Source: UBA4416 sp040386075
GTDB taxonomy: Bacteria; Bacteroidota; Bacteroidia; B-17B0; Aurantibacillaceae
Reading direction: 5' to 3'
NCBI GenBank assembly: GCA_040386075.1
Contig: JAZKGE010000019.1
Coordinates: 62,001-126,000 of the forward strand
Length of the DNA: 64,000 bases
Positions 54,088 to 62,986 of this stretch are shown here, one piece after another; positions within the stretch are counted from its first letter, which is position 1; the number at the start of each line of letters is the position of its first letter. The position numbers were made by a program, and so were the translations under genes. The notes beneath the pieces are model-generated. The model ran no database searches, was not told the DNA's origin, and worked only from the letters and a program-made list of their open reading frames with translations.

Positions 54088-54375
54088 ATGAATATGAAAT
54101 TAGATCTTAGGAAGATCGAAAAAATATCCAAGGCCCTAGGCGATCCTTACCGCTTAAAGATCATGGAACTGATCAAGCAACAAAAATGCGCATTGCAGTG
54201 TTCTTCCATCATCGATACTTTCGAATTATCACAGTCAACGGTTTCGCACCATGTAAAACAGTTGATAGATGCTGATCTGCTGATCGCTGAAAAAGACGGC
54301 CGCCATGTGAATTACCAGGTAAACAAAGAAGTATTTGACTCCTACATTAAGTATTTAAGAAATTTTGGCAATTAG
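54088..54375 (+). CDS. ArsR-family transcriptional regulator
   Basis: A 95-residue winged-helix repressor. ALGDPYRLKIMELIKQQ leads into the sensor region, FELSQSTVSHHVKQLIDADLL is the recognition helix, and KDGRHVNYQVN is the wing. Cys34 and Cys38 (KCALQCSS) are at about the place of the alpha-3 metal-site cysteines of ArsR/SmtB proteins, so metal or thiol sensing is possible. Divergent from the SRPBCC gene. Two palindromic operator candidates follow immediately downstream. Confidence 0.88.
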   Translation: MNMKLDLRKIEKISKALGDPYRLKIMELIKQQKCALQCSSIIDTFELSQSTVSHHVKQLIDADLLIAEKDGRHVNYQVNKEVFDSYIKYLRNFGN

Positions 54376-54391
54376 CCAGGACAATTAATGC

Positions 54392-54415
54392 ATCGAAATA
54401 TTTGGATATATCGAT
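54392..54415. promoter_or_regulatory. Operator-like palindrome 1
   Basis: A 24-base dyad: ATCGAAATAT, three bases, then GATATATCGAT. TTTG inside it (54401-54404), 20 bases and TTTCTTTG (54425-54432) form a candidate promoter with one mismatch, reading toward the small gene at 54543. Confidence 0.6.
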
Positions 54416-54500
54416 CTAATCGTTTTTCTTTGTAGACGTAATTTCTCCCCGAACTTTAAAAAATACACCAGGTACCAGGTGAAAAGTTATAAAAAAATAA

Positions 54501-54524
54501 ATCGAAATATTTAGATATATCAAT
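54501..54524. promoter_or_regulatory. Operator-like palindrome 2
   Basis: Matches palindrome 1 at 22 of 24 positions (ATCGAAATAT, TTA, GATATATCAAT). It lies 19 bases before the start of the 58-residue gene. Two near-identical dyads next to an ArsR gene suggest cooperative ArsR binding. Confidence 0.6.
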
Positions 54525-54542
54525 ACTTAAACCTGAATAATT

Positions 54543-54719
54543 ATGAAAGACCAGGATAACAAAATCAACGCACTTTGCTATTGCAAAGATCATTTACCCG
54601 TTCAAAGATCAGTAGTAAAAGAAGAGAACAAAACCATCATTCCAGGCAAACAATTAAAAAAACAACATGGCGAAAGGGAAGAACCCTGGTCGGTTTTTGG
54701 AGAATGGTACTGGATATAA
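54543..54719 (+). CDS. Very small Cys-containing protein (58 aa)
   Basis: I read this frame directly: it starts MKDQDNKINALCYCKDHLPV, continues through a Lys/Glu/Gln-rich middle and ends REEPWSVFGEWYWI before TAA. CYCKDH offers two Cys and a His as a possible metal or redox site, and the aromatic end is distinctive. It sits just behind two operator-like palindromes. No family is recognised and the call rests on frame, start context and position only. Confidence 0.5.
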   Translation: MKDQDNKINALCYCKDHLPVQRSVVKEENKTIIPGKQLKKQHGEREEPWSVFGEWYWI

Positions 54720-54813
54720 ATTAAAATTCCTCAGTTCGGGTGGAGTTGATAACTGCAGGTGATCATAAAAACACTTCGGGTTCTGCCCAAACAACAATTT
54801 TTAATAAAAAAAC

Positions 54814-54972
54814 ATGAATACACAAACTACCCAACCCAACAGCAATTTCATCAAAGCAATGATCAAAATTGCCAATCCGGATTGGAGTCCGGAACAAATT
54901 GAAGCCGAAGCGCAAAAGAAATTACAGGAAACCATTGCCGGCGACGACAATTGTGAATTCTGCTCGAGTTGA
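54814..54972 (+). CDS. Very small protein with C-terminal CxxC (52 aa)
   Basis: I read this frame directly: MNTQTTQPNSNFIKAMIKIA, a helix-forming middle (NPDWSPEQIEAEAQKKLQET), then IAGDDNCEFCSS and TGA. The shape, a helical leader and a short Gly-Asp-Cys tail, invites comparison with thiol-metal or ribosomally made peptide precursors, but no maturation enzyme is nearby. A perfect terminator follows 20 bases after the stop, which supports it as the last gene of an ArsR-controlled unit. Confidence 0.55.
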   Translation: MNTQTTQPNSNFIKAMIKIANPDWSPEQIEAEAQKKLQETIAGDDNCEFCSS

Positions 54973-54991
54973 TCTTATTTTTACCGGCTTT

Positions 54992-55024
54992 AAAACCCAT
55001 TTGTTAATTTAACAAATGGGTTTT
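54992..55024. terminator. Perfect 16-bp terminator stem
   Basis: AAAACCCATTTGTTAA and its exact complement are separated by one base, followed by T-rich sequence. It ends the small-protein unit at 54543-54972. Confidence 0.85.
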
Positions 55025-55135
55025 GCTAATGTACATTTTTTGAAAAAAACTTACATTAGTCATGTTTGCAATCATAAGGTCTTTACAGGCATGTAGTTTT
55101 TATGTAATATTGAACATATCAAAAAAACATACAGA

Positions 55136-56590
55136 ATGGCGGGCAAGCAGCAAGTAGACGAAGACTTTTCTAAAGCCGTATATATGGCAGATGGATCTTC
55201 TATTGTTCATATTACAGACAAGGATGGGATCATCCTTCACGTGAATGATAATTTTTGTCAAATTTCAAAATATGTGCGGGCAGAATTGATAGGGAAGAAT
55301 CATAGTATGGTCATTGATAGCCATCATCGGGAAGCTTTTGTTAAAAATATCTGGTCCTGCATTCATGAAGGAACGATATGGAGCGGAAAAGTAAAGAACA
55401 CAGCTAAGGATGGAACTGCTTACTGGGTAAATACAGTGATCATGCCTTTGCCTACAACTGAAGGAAAAGTGGGGCGATTTTTGACCATTAGTCATAATAT
55501 TACCGGACAGGTTGAAGCAGAAGAAAAACTGAGGTCGGCACAAACATACCTGAGATCAAGCATTGAAAGTTATAAGGATGTGCTTATTTTTTCAATTGAT
55601 GCTTCATTTAATTATCGCTTGTTCAATTCGGCCTTTAAAGCTGCTACCAAGCATGTTTACGGAACCGACGTTGAAGAAGGAATGTCGATGCTGGAAAGCA
55701 TTACCGTTAAAGAAGATAGGGAGAAAGCAAAACGTAATTGCGAAAAAGCATTAACCGGACGGGCTCATACAACGCTTGAAGTGTATGGCGATATGAACAA
55801 GGTTTATTTTGAGACGATCTATAGTCCTATTGTAGATCCCAATGGAAAGATCATTGGTGTTACTATTTTATCGGCTAATGTTACAGAACGTAAACTGGCA
55901 GAAGAACAAATTATTGCTCTTAATAAAGAACTTGAAGCGTTTTCCTATTCCGTAGCTCATGATCTTCGCGCACCTCTTCGTTCGGTTCATGGCTATGCAC
56001 AAATACTAAAAGAAGATTATGAAGCATTGCTGGATGATGAAGGTAAACGCATCATCGAGGTTTTAAAATCCAATGCCAACAAAATGAGTACGCTCATTGA
56101 TGATCTGCTGGCCTTTTCAAAATTGGGGAGAAAGGACATTAAAAAAACAGACATTAATATGAACGATCTTACAGAACACGTAGTATATGAGATCGTTAAA
56201 CTAACACCCCACAACGCTGATGTTAAGGTAGAAGAACTTCATCACATTGCCGGAGATTATGGATTGATATACCAGGTGATGTATAACATAGTTGCTAATG
56301 CAGTAAAGTATTCTTCGAAAAAAGAAAACCCGCAGGTCAACATCTCATCATCAAAAATTGATAATGAAGTGATCATCGCTGTAAAGGATAATGGCGCCGG
56401 CTTTGATATGAAATATGTGGATAAACTATTTGGTATCTTTCAACGCCTGCATGCGCAACATGAATTTGAGGGAACCGGGGTTGGCCTGGCCATTGTGCAA
56501 AGGATCATCAACAAACACGGAGGTAAAATATGGGCAGAGGCAGAAGAAGGCAAAGGTGCTACTTTCTTTTTTAAAATGCCGGGAGTCTGA
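55136..56590 (+). CDS. PAS-PAS sensor histidine kinase
   Basis: A 484-residue soluble kinase. PAS1 (about 15-125) contains IVHITDKDGIILHVNDNFCQISKY and ITGQVEAEEKL; PAS2 (about 130-250) ends GVTILSANVTERKLAEEQI. The H-box FSYSVAHDLRAPLRSVHGYAQIL is near residue 275. N-box VMYNIVANAVKYSS and G-box VKDNGAGFD, FEGTGVGLAIVQRIINKHGG, GKGATFFFKMPG complete the ATPase. It resembles the phytochrome-type HKs. No response regulator is beside it, and there is no membrane segment. Confidence 0.92.
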   Translation: MAGKQQVDEDFSKAVYMADGSSIVHITDKDGIILHVNDNFCQISKYVRAELIGKNHSMVIDSHHREAFVKNIWSCIHEGTIWSGKVKNTAKDGTAYWVNTVIMPLPTTEGKVGRFLTISHNITGQVEAEEKLRSAQTYLRSSIESYKDVLIFSIDASFNYRLFNSAFKAATKHVYGTDVEEGMSMLESITVKEDREKAKRNCEKALTGRAHTTLEVYGDMNKVYFETIYSPIVDPNGKIIGVTILSANVTERKLAEEQIIALNKELEAFSYSVAHDLRAPLRSVHGYAQILKEDYEALLDDEGKRIIEVLKSNANKMSTLIDDLLAFSKLGRKDIKKTDINMNDLTEHVVYEIVKLTPHNADVKVEELHHIAGDYGLIYQVMYNIVANAVKYSSKKENPQVNISSSKIDNEVIIAVKDNGAGFDMKYVDKLFGIFQRLHAQHEFEGTGVGLAIVQRIINKHGGKIWAEAEEGKGATFFFKMPGV

Positions 56591-56644
56591 ATTATCCATA
56601 CGCTTTTTTTATCTTTAAACATTCGTTTACTATAAATAAGGAAA

Positions 56645-57262
56645 ATGATCAGGCGTTTACTTTTTACTACTCTTCTCAATTTTTTTCTGTGTTCATTACT
56701 TTGTGCGCAGATCCTTATCAATACAGGCGTTTACAAATGTAACTTCAGTAACACATTACACGAACCAAGATACGTAAGTTATACTTTATACAAAGGCGGT
56801 GGTAATTGTGATCGTGCCAAATTTCATTTTAAAAATGATAAAGAAAATGTAGAATGTGCTACTGATGCTGATTATGCCGAAAGTTCTTACGATAAAGGCC
56901 ATTTGGCAAATGCCGAAGATTTTGCGTTTGATTGCGAAAAAGATGAACTTACATTCAGATATTATAATTGTTTGCCCCAAACAACTAATCTGAATCGCGG
57001 TATCTGGAAAAAGAATGAGACACTGGTTCGCAAATGGTCGCAAACCCAAAAGTTATATATTATATGCGGCGGATATTTTAAAAGTAAAAAGATCGGAAAC
57101 ATAGCAGTTCCCGACTATTGCTGGAAGGTTGTACAATCCTGCAAAACAAAAGACATCTTATTTTGCGGTTGGTTTAAGAATTCTGCAAAAGCTACGGTAG
57201 AAGAAATAAGCGTTTCTGAACTGGAAAAACGATTGAAGAGTAAAGTGATCGTGCTAAAATAA
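56645..57262 (+). CDS. Secreted DNA/RNA non-specific endonuclease
   Basis: A 205-residue protein with signal peptide MIRRLLFTTLLNFFLCSLLCAQ. The beta-beta-alpha-metal motif of the NUC1/EndA family reads YDKGHLANAEDF: His86 is the expected general base, with Lys in place of the usual Arg in DRGH. LPQTTNLNRGIWKKNE carries the metal-binding Asn, and the remaining Cys residues (CNFS, CDRA, CATD) may form disulfides. Likely degrades extracellular nucleic acid. Confidence 0.85.
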   Translation: MIRRLLFTTLLNFFLCSLLCAQILINTGVYKCNFSNTLHEPRYVSYTLYKGGGNCDRAKFHFKNDKENVECATDADYAESSYDKGHLANAEDFAFDCEKDELTFRYYNCLPQTTNLNRGIWKKNETLVRKWSQTQKLYIICGGYFKSKKIGNIAVPDYCWKVVQSCKTKDILFCGWFKNSAKATVEEISVSELEKRLKSKVIVLK

Positions 57263-57265
57263 TTT

Positions 57266-58714
57266 TTACCAATCGCTGCTGGCACCGCCGCCACCCGATG
57301 AACCGCCGCCACCGCCATAATTGCTGTTACTGCTTGAGTATGAACTTCCGGAATATGAAGAAGAGGAACTGCTCGAAGAACTGTAGCTGCTCGATGAAGA
57401 ATAAGTGGACTGATAACCGCCACCACTACTTGCAAATCCCGGGAAGAATGAACTCATGTTGCCCATAGCAAAAAAGAATGCGGCAACGCAAATGATCTCC
57501 TGTATAATGCATATAACTATCAGCCACATGGTTGATAAATTATATACGTCAGAGTAATAGGTTATATGCATCAGAATGATGGCGATTAATCCCAATAAGC
57601 AGATGATAATAATGGGAACATTGATAATGCCAATAATAAATTTCTGAAAGCCATTTATGTTATTTTTTGTCCAGATCTTTCGTTTGTCTAATTGCCAAAA
57701 GATCATCGTTATAAATAAAAATCCAAGCAGAAGGTAAGTTAGCATCCGCACTTCGGCCCAACCGCCGGCCATGCCTTTTTCCTTGATCGAAATAGCCTCA
57801 TTGATAGCACCAACTACATCGTCTTTCAATAAAAAAGCTTCAACTTTCTTTCGATTCTCTTCCTGCTCGGTTTCATTAAAACCCATAGCATTATTCATAG
57901 CCATGTAATAATAATTCTGACCTTTAGCCAGATTGGTAGCCCCGGTAATACTATCAGTAGTGAATTGCAGATTTGGATTAACAGAAAGTTCAAACAGGTA
58001 ATTGTATGATGCATAGCCACCAACGTAGTTAACAGCTGTATATAAATGATCAGCTGTTTTAATAGAAGAAGGGTAAACGTCTTCATTGTAAAAAGCTTTG
58101 ATGCGCTTTTCAAAATTTTCAAATTCTTCGCCACTAAGTGCACCCACTTCATCGGTTAGTGCGATACTTTCTTTTGGTGTTGATCTGTATTTTATTTGTT
58201 TTCCGATATGCTCATTTTTAATGGCTTCCAATATGGCTAATGACCCAGCGCGTATACCTTCGGCATAACGATCTTGTTTTAAGAGCGGCACCATCAATTG
58301 CATTTGTATATGTTTGCATAAAAGATCTGGCAAAGCACCTTCCAGTCCGTAGCCAACATGAATACGGATCTTGCGGCCAACATTATCAGTTTTTGAGCCG
58401 GTTACGATTAATAGCACGCCGTTATTCAGGTCTTTTTGACCGGGTTGCCATTTTTTAAAGAATTGCTGTGCATAATCTTCAATGCTTAAGTTCCCCACAA
58501 ACTTTGTAGGCAAACACACTACCATTAACTGGTTGGAGCTTGATTGGTAACTTTTTTGAATGGCTGATGCCAACTCTTCCTGCTCGTCTGCAGAAAGTAA
58601 GTTCTCGAAATCGGAAACCACTTTGCCGGTTGGTTCAGGAATGAAAGCGTTTTGAGCAATGTTGTTTTTATATAAAAACAGAGTAGCTAAGAAGAAAATA
58701 AGATAAGCCTTCAT
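57266..58714 (-). CDS. TPM-domain protein with Ser/Gly/Tyr-rich tail
   Basis: A 482-residue membrane protein: signal peptide, TPM domain (about 25-170, with VVSDFENLLSADEQEELA, GVLLIVTGSKTDN and RIHVGYGLEGALPD), a second globular part (180-320), four hydrophobic helices (about 325-435) and a low-complexity tail of Ser, Tyr and Gly ending GGGGASSDW. Gly-rich C-termini ending in aromatic residues are usual in TPM/YgcG-type proteins. Relatives are involved in envelope and PSII repair, but function here is unknown. It is convergent with the nuclease gene, three bases apart. Confidence 0.8.
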   Translation of the reverse strand: MKAYLIFFLATLFLYKNNIAQNAFIPEPTGKVVSDFENLLSADEQEELASAIQKSYQSSSNQLMVVCLPTKFVGNLSIEDYAQQFFKKWQPGQKDLNNGVLLIVTGSKTDNVGRKIRIHVGYGLEGALPDLLCKHIQMQLMVPLLKQDRYAEGIRAGSLAILEAIKNEHIGKQIKYRSTPKESIALTDEVGALSGEEFENFEKRIKAFYNEDVYPSSIKTADHLYTAVNYVGGYASYNYLFELSVNPNLQFTTDSITGATNLAKGQNYYYMAMNNAMGFNETEQEENRKKVEAFLLKDDVVGAINEAISIKEKGMAGGWAEVRMLTYLLLGFLFITMIFWQLDKRKIWTKNNINGFQKFIIGIINVPIIIICLLGLIAIILMHITYYSDVYNLSTMWLIVICIIQEIICVAAFFFAMGNMSSFFPGFASSGGGYQSTYSSSSSYSSSSSSSSSYSGSSYSSSNSNYGGGGGSSGGGGASSDW

Positions 58715-58779
58715 GAAGTATTTAGTTTGGATAAACTAAATTAGGAAAAAATCCAGAACGAATTGAACCAATTTTCTTT

Positions 58780-59364
58780 TTAAAAATTATAATTGCTTGT
58801 CCAAAAACGATAAGGCAATTTAGCATCTTCGCCCGCATAATCAATGCCTATTCGTGGGCCTGTATTTATATCGCGTTCGTTTATGTTTACATGATCATCC
58901 TGCAGCCAGATCTCTTTTCCCGTTAAGGAAATGTTATTATGGATCAGGTTTATTCCCAAAGCCTGTGATACTTTACCGGGGCCTACACATAAATTATTGG
59001 AGAATTTTAAGCCGCGTCGTTTTATAATTTCTTCAATACCTTTTACGGGATAAATAGCGCGTATTAATATAGCATGCGGAATGCCATTGACATTAGTCAC
59101 TATATTAAAAAGGCGATGAATACCATAACACAAATACACATAGCTTACGCCACCTTTGCTGTACATGGTTTCTGTTCGGTTTGTCCTTCTGCCACCATAA
59201 GCATGAGATGCTTTATCAATAACGCCTGCATAAGCTTCCGTTTCAGTAATGATCCCACAGGTTAATTTATTGTTGATGTTTGTACATAGTGTTTTGCCAA
59301 TCAAATCTTTGGCAAGAAAAACCACATCAGGGTTTAAGTAATAAGAAGATTTGAGTTTGGGCAT
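58780..59364 (-). CDS. mpg: 3-methyladenine DNA glycosylase (AAG/MPG)
   Basis: Base-excision repair of alkylated purines, 194 residues, the full length of the bacterial family. LIGKTLCT, ITETEAYAGVIDKASHAYGG (catalytic Glu in TETEAY), MYSKGGVSYVYLCYGIHRLFNIVT, HAILIRAIYP and CVGPGKVSQALGI follow each other as in human AAG. With the AlkB gene 12 kb away the window has two direct or base-level alkylation repair systems. Confidence 0.94.
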   Translation of the reverse strand: MPKLKSSYYLNPDVVFLAKDLIGKTLCTNINNKLTCGIITETEAYAGVIDKASHAYGGRRTNRTETMYSKGGVSYVYLCYGIHRLFNIVTNVNGIPHAILIRAIYPVKGIEEIIKRRGLKFSNNLCVGPGKVSQALGINLIHNNISLTGKEIWLQDDHVNINERDINTGPRIGIDYAGEDAKLPYRFWTSNYNF

Positions 59365-59546
59365 GATTCAAAGTTAGGAATTATTTTACTGAATAATGTG
59401 AGAGCGGATTAATTACGTTGGTTCGCCGGGACATGCTGCGTGATATAAAAAATTAGAATTTAGTGTATCTTTAATAAAACCGGGTATTATAAATGGCTGA
59501 GACTTTTGATCTAACATTTAATAGCAACCTGATTAAATAAGTAACT

Positions 59547-60737
59547 ATGAAAATTAAAATATTTGCCATCTTTTTCCTGTTTGGTTTTATACATGCAATT
59601 TCATGCACCGTTTATAAAATAACCAAAAATGGTAAAACCTTTGTTGGAAATAATGAGGATTATTGGGATGCAAATACGCGGATCTGGTTTGAAAAAGGAA
59701 AAGCCGGTGAGTATGGATCAATGTTCGTAGGGCTGGATAACCTTGTGGCGCAGGGAGGCATGAACGAGAAAGGGCTGGTATTTGATGGCTTCTCTGTGCC
59801 GGAAAGACAAATTAAATATAGAACCGGGAAACTGAAATTTTACCCGACTCTCTTTAAAGACGTTATGAAGAAATGCCAGAACACAAATGAAGTTGCTGCA
59901 ATGTTGGGTAAATATGATATGAGTTCCTTAAACGGCGGCATGTTATTATATGTTGAAAAAAACGGTAAGTACCTTGTTGTAGAGGCTGATACCATGTTGA
60001 TGGGAAATGAGGATAGTTATCTGTTATCCAACTTTTGTCCTTCGCAAACATTAAATGTTCAGGATATTAACATACCATACTATCAGAAAGGAAGGAGGAT
60101 GCTGGAGCAGAATGCTGACACTAGCCTGGACTACCTGACCCAACTCAGCGATACTATGCACCAGGATTGGGGGAAGGGGCTTGGCGGAACGCTTTACACA
60201 ACGATTTACGATCTTAATGAAGGAACAGTTAACTTATATTTTTATCACGATTACAGCATCACTGTCAAATTCAATCTCAAAGATGAACTCAATAAAAAAG
60301 AGAGAATTTTGGTTATCCCTGAGCTGTTTCCCGATAACACCGCAGGCCAATTCCATTATTCAAAATGGAATAATGCAAAAGAAGCTGTCCGGTCTTTGAC
60401 AGGAAACAGCGCTGCTAATGACTCCCTGGCACTTGATGGTTTTATTGAAGCTGAAGAGCTTTATCCTATGATCAAGGTTTTAGAACTTGATCTAAACGAT
60501 GCGGGGTACGCGCTGCTTGAGAAGGGAAAAATATCTGCAGCCATTAACGTATTTAAACTGAATGTAAAATATTTTCCAAAATCCTGGAATTGTTATGATA
60601 GCCTCGCTGATGGCTATATGAAGGCCAAAGATTATTCACTTGCATTACTCAATTATAAAAAGTCTGTTGAAATGAATCCTAAAAATGAGCATGGTCATGA
60701 ACAAATTCGTAAAATAGAGAAACACGGGAGACACTGA
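59547..60737 (+). CDS. Secreted Ntn-hydrolase (C45/choloylglycine-like) fused to TPR
   Basis: A 396-residue protein with a signal peptide (MKIKIFAIFFLFGFIHAIS) after which Cys20 is the first residue of the Ntn-fold: CTVYKITKNGKTFVGNNEDYWD has the conserved Cys, Gly and Asn-Asp of the C45 and linear-amide C-N hydrolases. NEKGLVFDGF and GGTLYTTIYDLNEGTVNLYFY are also of the fold. TPR-like helices occupy about 325-396. It should hydrolyse an amide in the periplasm or outside; substrate unknown. Cys20 could alternatively be lipidated, but the lipobox is poor (HAISC). Confidence 0.78.
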   Translation: MKIKIFAIFFLFGFIHAISCTVYKITKNGKTFVGNNEDYWDANTRIWFEKGKAGEYGSMFVGLDNLVAQGGMNEKGLVFDGFSVPERQIKYRTGKLKFYPTLFKDVMKKCQNTNEVAAMLGKYDMSSLNGGMLLYVEKNGKYLVVEADTMLMGNEDSYLLSNFCPSQTLNVQDINIPYYQKGRRMLEQNADTSLDYLTQLSDTMHQDWGKGLGGTLYTTIYDLNEGTVNLYFYHDYSITVKFNLKDELNKKERILVIPELFPDNTAGQFHYSKWNNAKEAVRSLTGNSAANDSLALDGFIEAEELYPMIKVLELDLNDAGYALLEKGKISAAINVFKLNVKYFPKSWNCYDSLADGYMKAKDYSLALLNYKKSVEMNPKNEHGHEQIRKIEKHGRH

Positions 60738-60916
60738 TTGTGGAACAAGCTTGCATTCCAGGGGATGCTTGTTAACAAGAAATAAATTCTCAAGGCGTGT
60801 TACTTTCGTTGACCCTTCGAGTAAGCCTGAAGTCAAAATGCAGCAAGGCAGGTTTCACCTGGCTTTTGTTTTCCATTTCACGTCTATTCAAGCGAAGCTT
60901 GACGGCCATTTATAGA

Positions 60917-60957
60917 AAACAAAAAAGCCTCCTGAAATAGGAGGCTTTTTTGTTTTT
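60917..60957. terminator. Terminator next to tRNA-Cys
   Basis: Stem AAAAAAGCCTCCT/AGGAGGCTTTTTT with a GAAAT loop, able to act in both directions; it ends five bases before the tRNA 3' end. The DNA from 60738 to here shows no gene. Confidence 0.85.
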
Positions 60958-60961
60958 ATCG

Positions 60962-61032
60962 AGGTCCCGAGCGGATTCGAACCGCTGTAGCAGCTTTTGC
61001 AGAGCTGAGCCTAGCCACTCGGCCACAGGACC
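60962..61032 (-). tRNA. tRNA-Cys (anticodon GCA)
   Basis: Seventy-one bases on the minus strand. The acceptor pairs GGTCCTG with CGGGACC (one G-U), the anticodon stem pairs AGCT with AGCT around the loop CTGCAAA with anticodon GCA, and the T loop is GTTCGAATC. The CCA end is not encoded. A TATTTTTG box 50 bases upstream (61082-61089) may be its -7 element. Confidence 0.95.
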
Positions 61033-61128
61033 ATTAATTTTCAGATTTTGATAAAATGCATCAAATTCTAAGAACGGGTAGCAAAAATAAGATTTTTTTA
61101 GCAACTTAGGCTAATAATTATAAAAAAA

Positions 61129-62271
61129 ATGCAGATCCAATCCAAATTACCCTCTATTGGCACTACAATATTCACTGTAATGAGTGGATTGGCCAAAGAA
61201 CATAGCGCCATTAACCTGTCCCAGGGCTTTCCCGATTTTGAGTGTGATCCGGTTCTTTTGGAGTTTGCAAAAAAATATTCCGACCATCAGTTCAACCAAT
61301 ACGCCCCAATGCCCGGTATTATTCAGCTGCGGGAACAAATTACCGCTTTAATGCAAAATTGCTATGGCGCAACCTATGACCCTGACACTGAAATCACGGT
61401 TACGGCAGGCGCTACACAAGGTATTTTTACCAGTATTGCAGCTTTTATTAATAAAGGGGATGAAGTTATTGTATTTGAACCTTGTTATGATTGTTACATC
61501 CCTGGAATTGAGGTAAATGGAGGAGTTGCAAAGCCAATTACGTTGCAATATCCTGGTTTTACAATTAACTGGGAAACTGTAAGAAACAGTATTACTGATA
61601 AAACCAAAATGATCATCATTAACTCTCCGCACAACCCAAGCGGAACAACCCTTACCGAGAACGATCTTTTGGAATTACAAAAGCTGGTTGCGGGAAAGAA
61701 CATTATTGTGGTAAGCGATGAAGTTTATGAGCACATGGTATTTGATGGGCAAGTACACCAAAGTGTTGCCCGGTTTAAGGCGTTGGCTGCACAATCTATT
61801 GTAGTATCTTCATTCGGCAAAACAATTCATGCCACAGGCTGGAAAATTGGTTATGTGGCCATGCCCAAAGCCTTAATGGTTGAATTCAGAAAAGTGCATC
61901 AATTTTTGGTGTTTTCTGTGAATCATGCTTATCAAATGGCTTTGGCAGAATATTTAAAGAATGAATCCAATTATAAAAGTCTGCATTCGTTTTACCAGAC
62001 AAAAAGAGATCATTTCAGAAAGCTGATCTCTGCTTCACGTTTCACATTGGAACCCTGCACCGGCACCTATTTTCAGTTATTGAACTATAAAGCGATCTCA
62101 GATGAAAAAGACACGGATCTGGCCATTAGATTGACCAAAGAAAAAGGCTTAGCTTCTATTCCAATGTCAGTTTTCTACAGCGATCACAAGCAACAACAAT
62201 TACTACGTTTTTGTTTTGCCAAAAAAGATGAGACATTGGAAAGAGCTGCTGAGATATTATGTAAGATTTAA
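61129..62271 (+). CDS. PLP-dependent methionine/kynurenine-type aminotransferase
   Basis: A 380-residue fold-type I aminotransferase. INLSQGFPDFECDP, TAGATQGIF, NSPHNPSGTTL and VSDEVYEHMVFDG are standard; the PLP lysine is in SSFGKTIHATGWKIGY. The sequence follows YbdL/methionine aminotransferase and kynurenine aminotransferase more than aspartate aminotransferase. It would make the 2-oxo acid from methionine or another amino acid, possibly in methionine salvage. Confidence 0.88.
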   Translation: MQIQSKLPSIGTTIFTVMSGLAKEHSAINLSQGFPDFECDPVLLEFAKKYSDHQFNQYAPMPGIIQLREQITALMQNCYGATYDPDTEITVTAGATQGIFTSIAAFINKGDEVIVFEPCYDCYIPGIEVNGGVAKPITLQYPGFTINWETVRNSITDKTKMIIINSPHNPSGTTLTENDLLELQKLVAGKNIIVVSDEVYEHMVFDGQVHQSVARFKALAAQSIVVSSFGKTIHATGWKIGYVAMPKALMVEFRKVHQFLVFSVNHAYQMALAEYLKNESNYKSLHSFYQTKRDHFRKLISASRFTLEPCTGTYFQLLNYKAISDEKDTDLAIRLTKEKGLASIPMSVFYSDHKQQQLLRFCFAKKDETLERAAEILCKI

Positions 62272-62298
62272 TCACTACATTTAAAAAATAAATTTTTT

Positions 62299-62976
62299 AT
62301 GAGGATCTTTTGTATCATACTATTTTCGATATTACTTGGAGGTAAGATGTATTCACAAGACACGATTTCTTTTTTAAACAAAACCAGCCTCGCCGTTAAA
62401 GTAAATGAAATAGGGATCCAGGAAGTAAAGTACCATCGTTTTGATAATGCAGATGGACCTTTATATATTGCCAATAAAAATGAGATAGCTTACATTAAAT
62501 TTGCTAACGGACAAGTAGATACCATTCATGCAGCTGCCATACCAAAGCCCATTACTGCTAATGAAGGGTTTAATGGTTATAAACCAATAACAGCTGGTAA
62601 CAATTCAAAGATCGAGATCAATGGCAAAAAACTTTCATACAACGGAAAAGCTGTAGGCGAGGCCCGTTTATTTAAAATAATTAACATGGATCCCGTTCCG
62701 GCAAAAAGATCGGTACTGTTAAAAGAATATACCACCATGAAAACCTATAAAAAAAGACAGTACCTGTTTGGTTTTGTAGGATTAGGTGCCGCAGTGGCGC
62801 TGACTTATGCAGGAGCTGTTGCTTCATTTGTGCTTGAAGCGGATGAATTGCCTTTTGTGATCGGCTTTGGATCAGGAGTTACCATTGGCGTTACAGGCGC
62901 CATTATTTCCGGGATCTTTAAGCATAAGCGTTTAAAACAAAAAGTAGAAGTAGCTAAACTTTATAATAATCCATAA
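62299..62976 (+). CDS. Secreted protein of unknown function (tandem paralogue 1)
   Basis: A 225-residue protein: signal peptide (MRIFCIILFSILLGGKMYS), an N-terminal beta module (QDTISFLNKTSLAVKVNEIGIQEVKYHRF...IANKNEIAYIKFANGQVDT), a linker, and two hydrophobic segments near the end (FGFVGLGAAVALTYAGAVA, FGSGVTIGVTGAIISGI). The beta module repeats in the next two genes. No named family is recognised. Confidence 0.72.
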   Translation: MRIFCIILFSILLGGKMYSQDTISFLNKTSLAVKVNEIGIQEVKYHRFDNADGPLYIANKNEIAYIKFANGQVDTIHAAAIPKPITANEGFNGYKPITAGNNSKIEINGKKLSYNGKAVGEARLFKIINMDPVPAKRSVLLKEYTTMKTYKKRQYLFGFVGLGAAVALTYAGAVASFVLEADELPFVIGFGSGVTIGVTGAIISGIFKHKRLKQKVEVAKLYNNP

Positions 62977-62986
62977 TTCGAATCAA

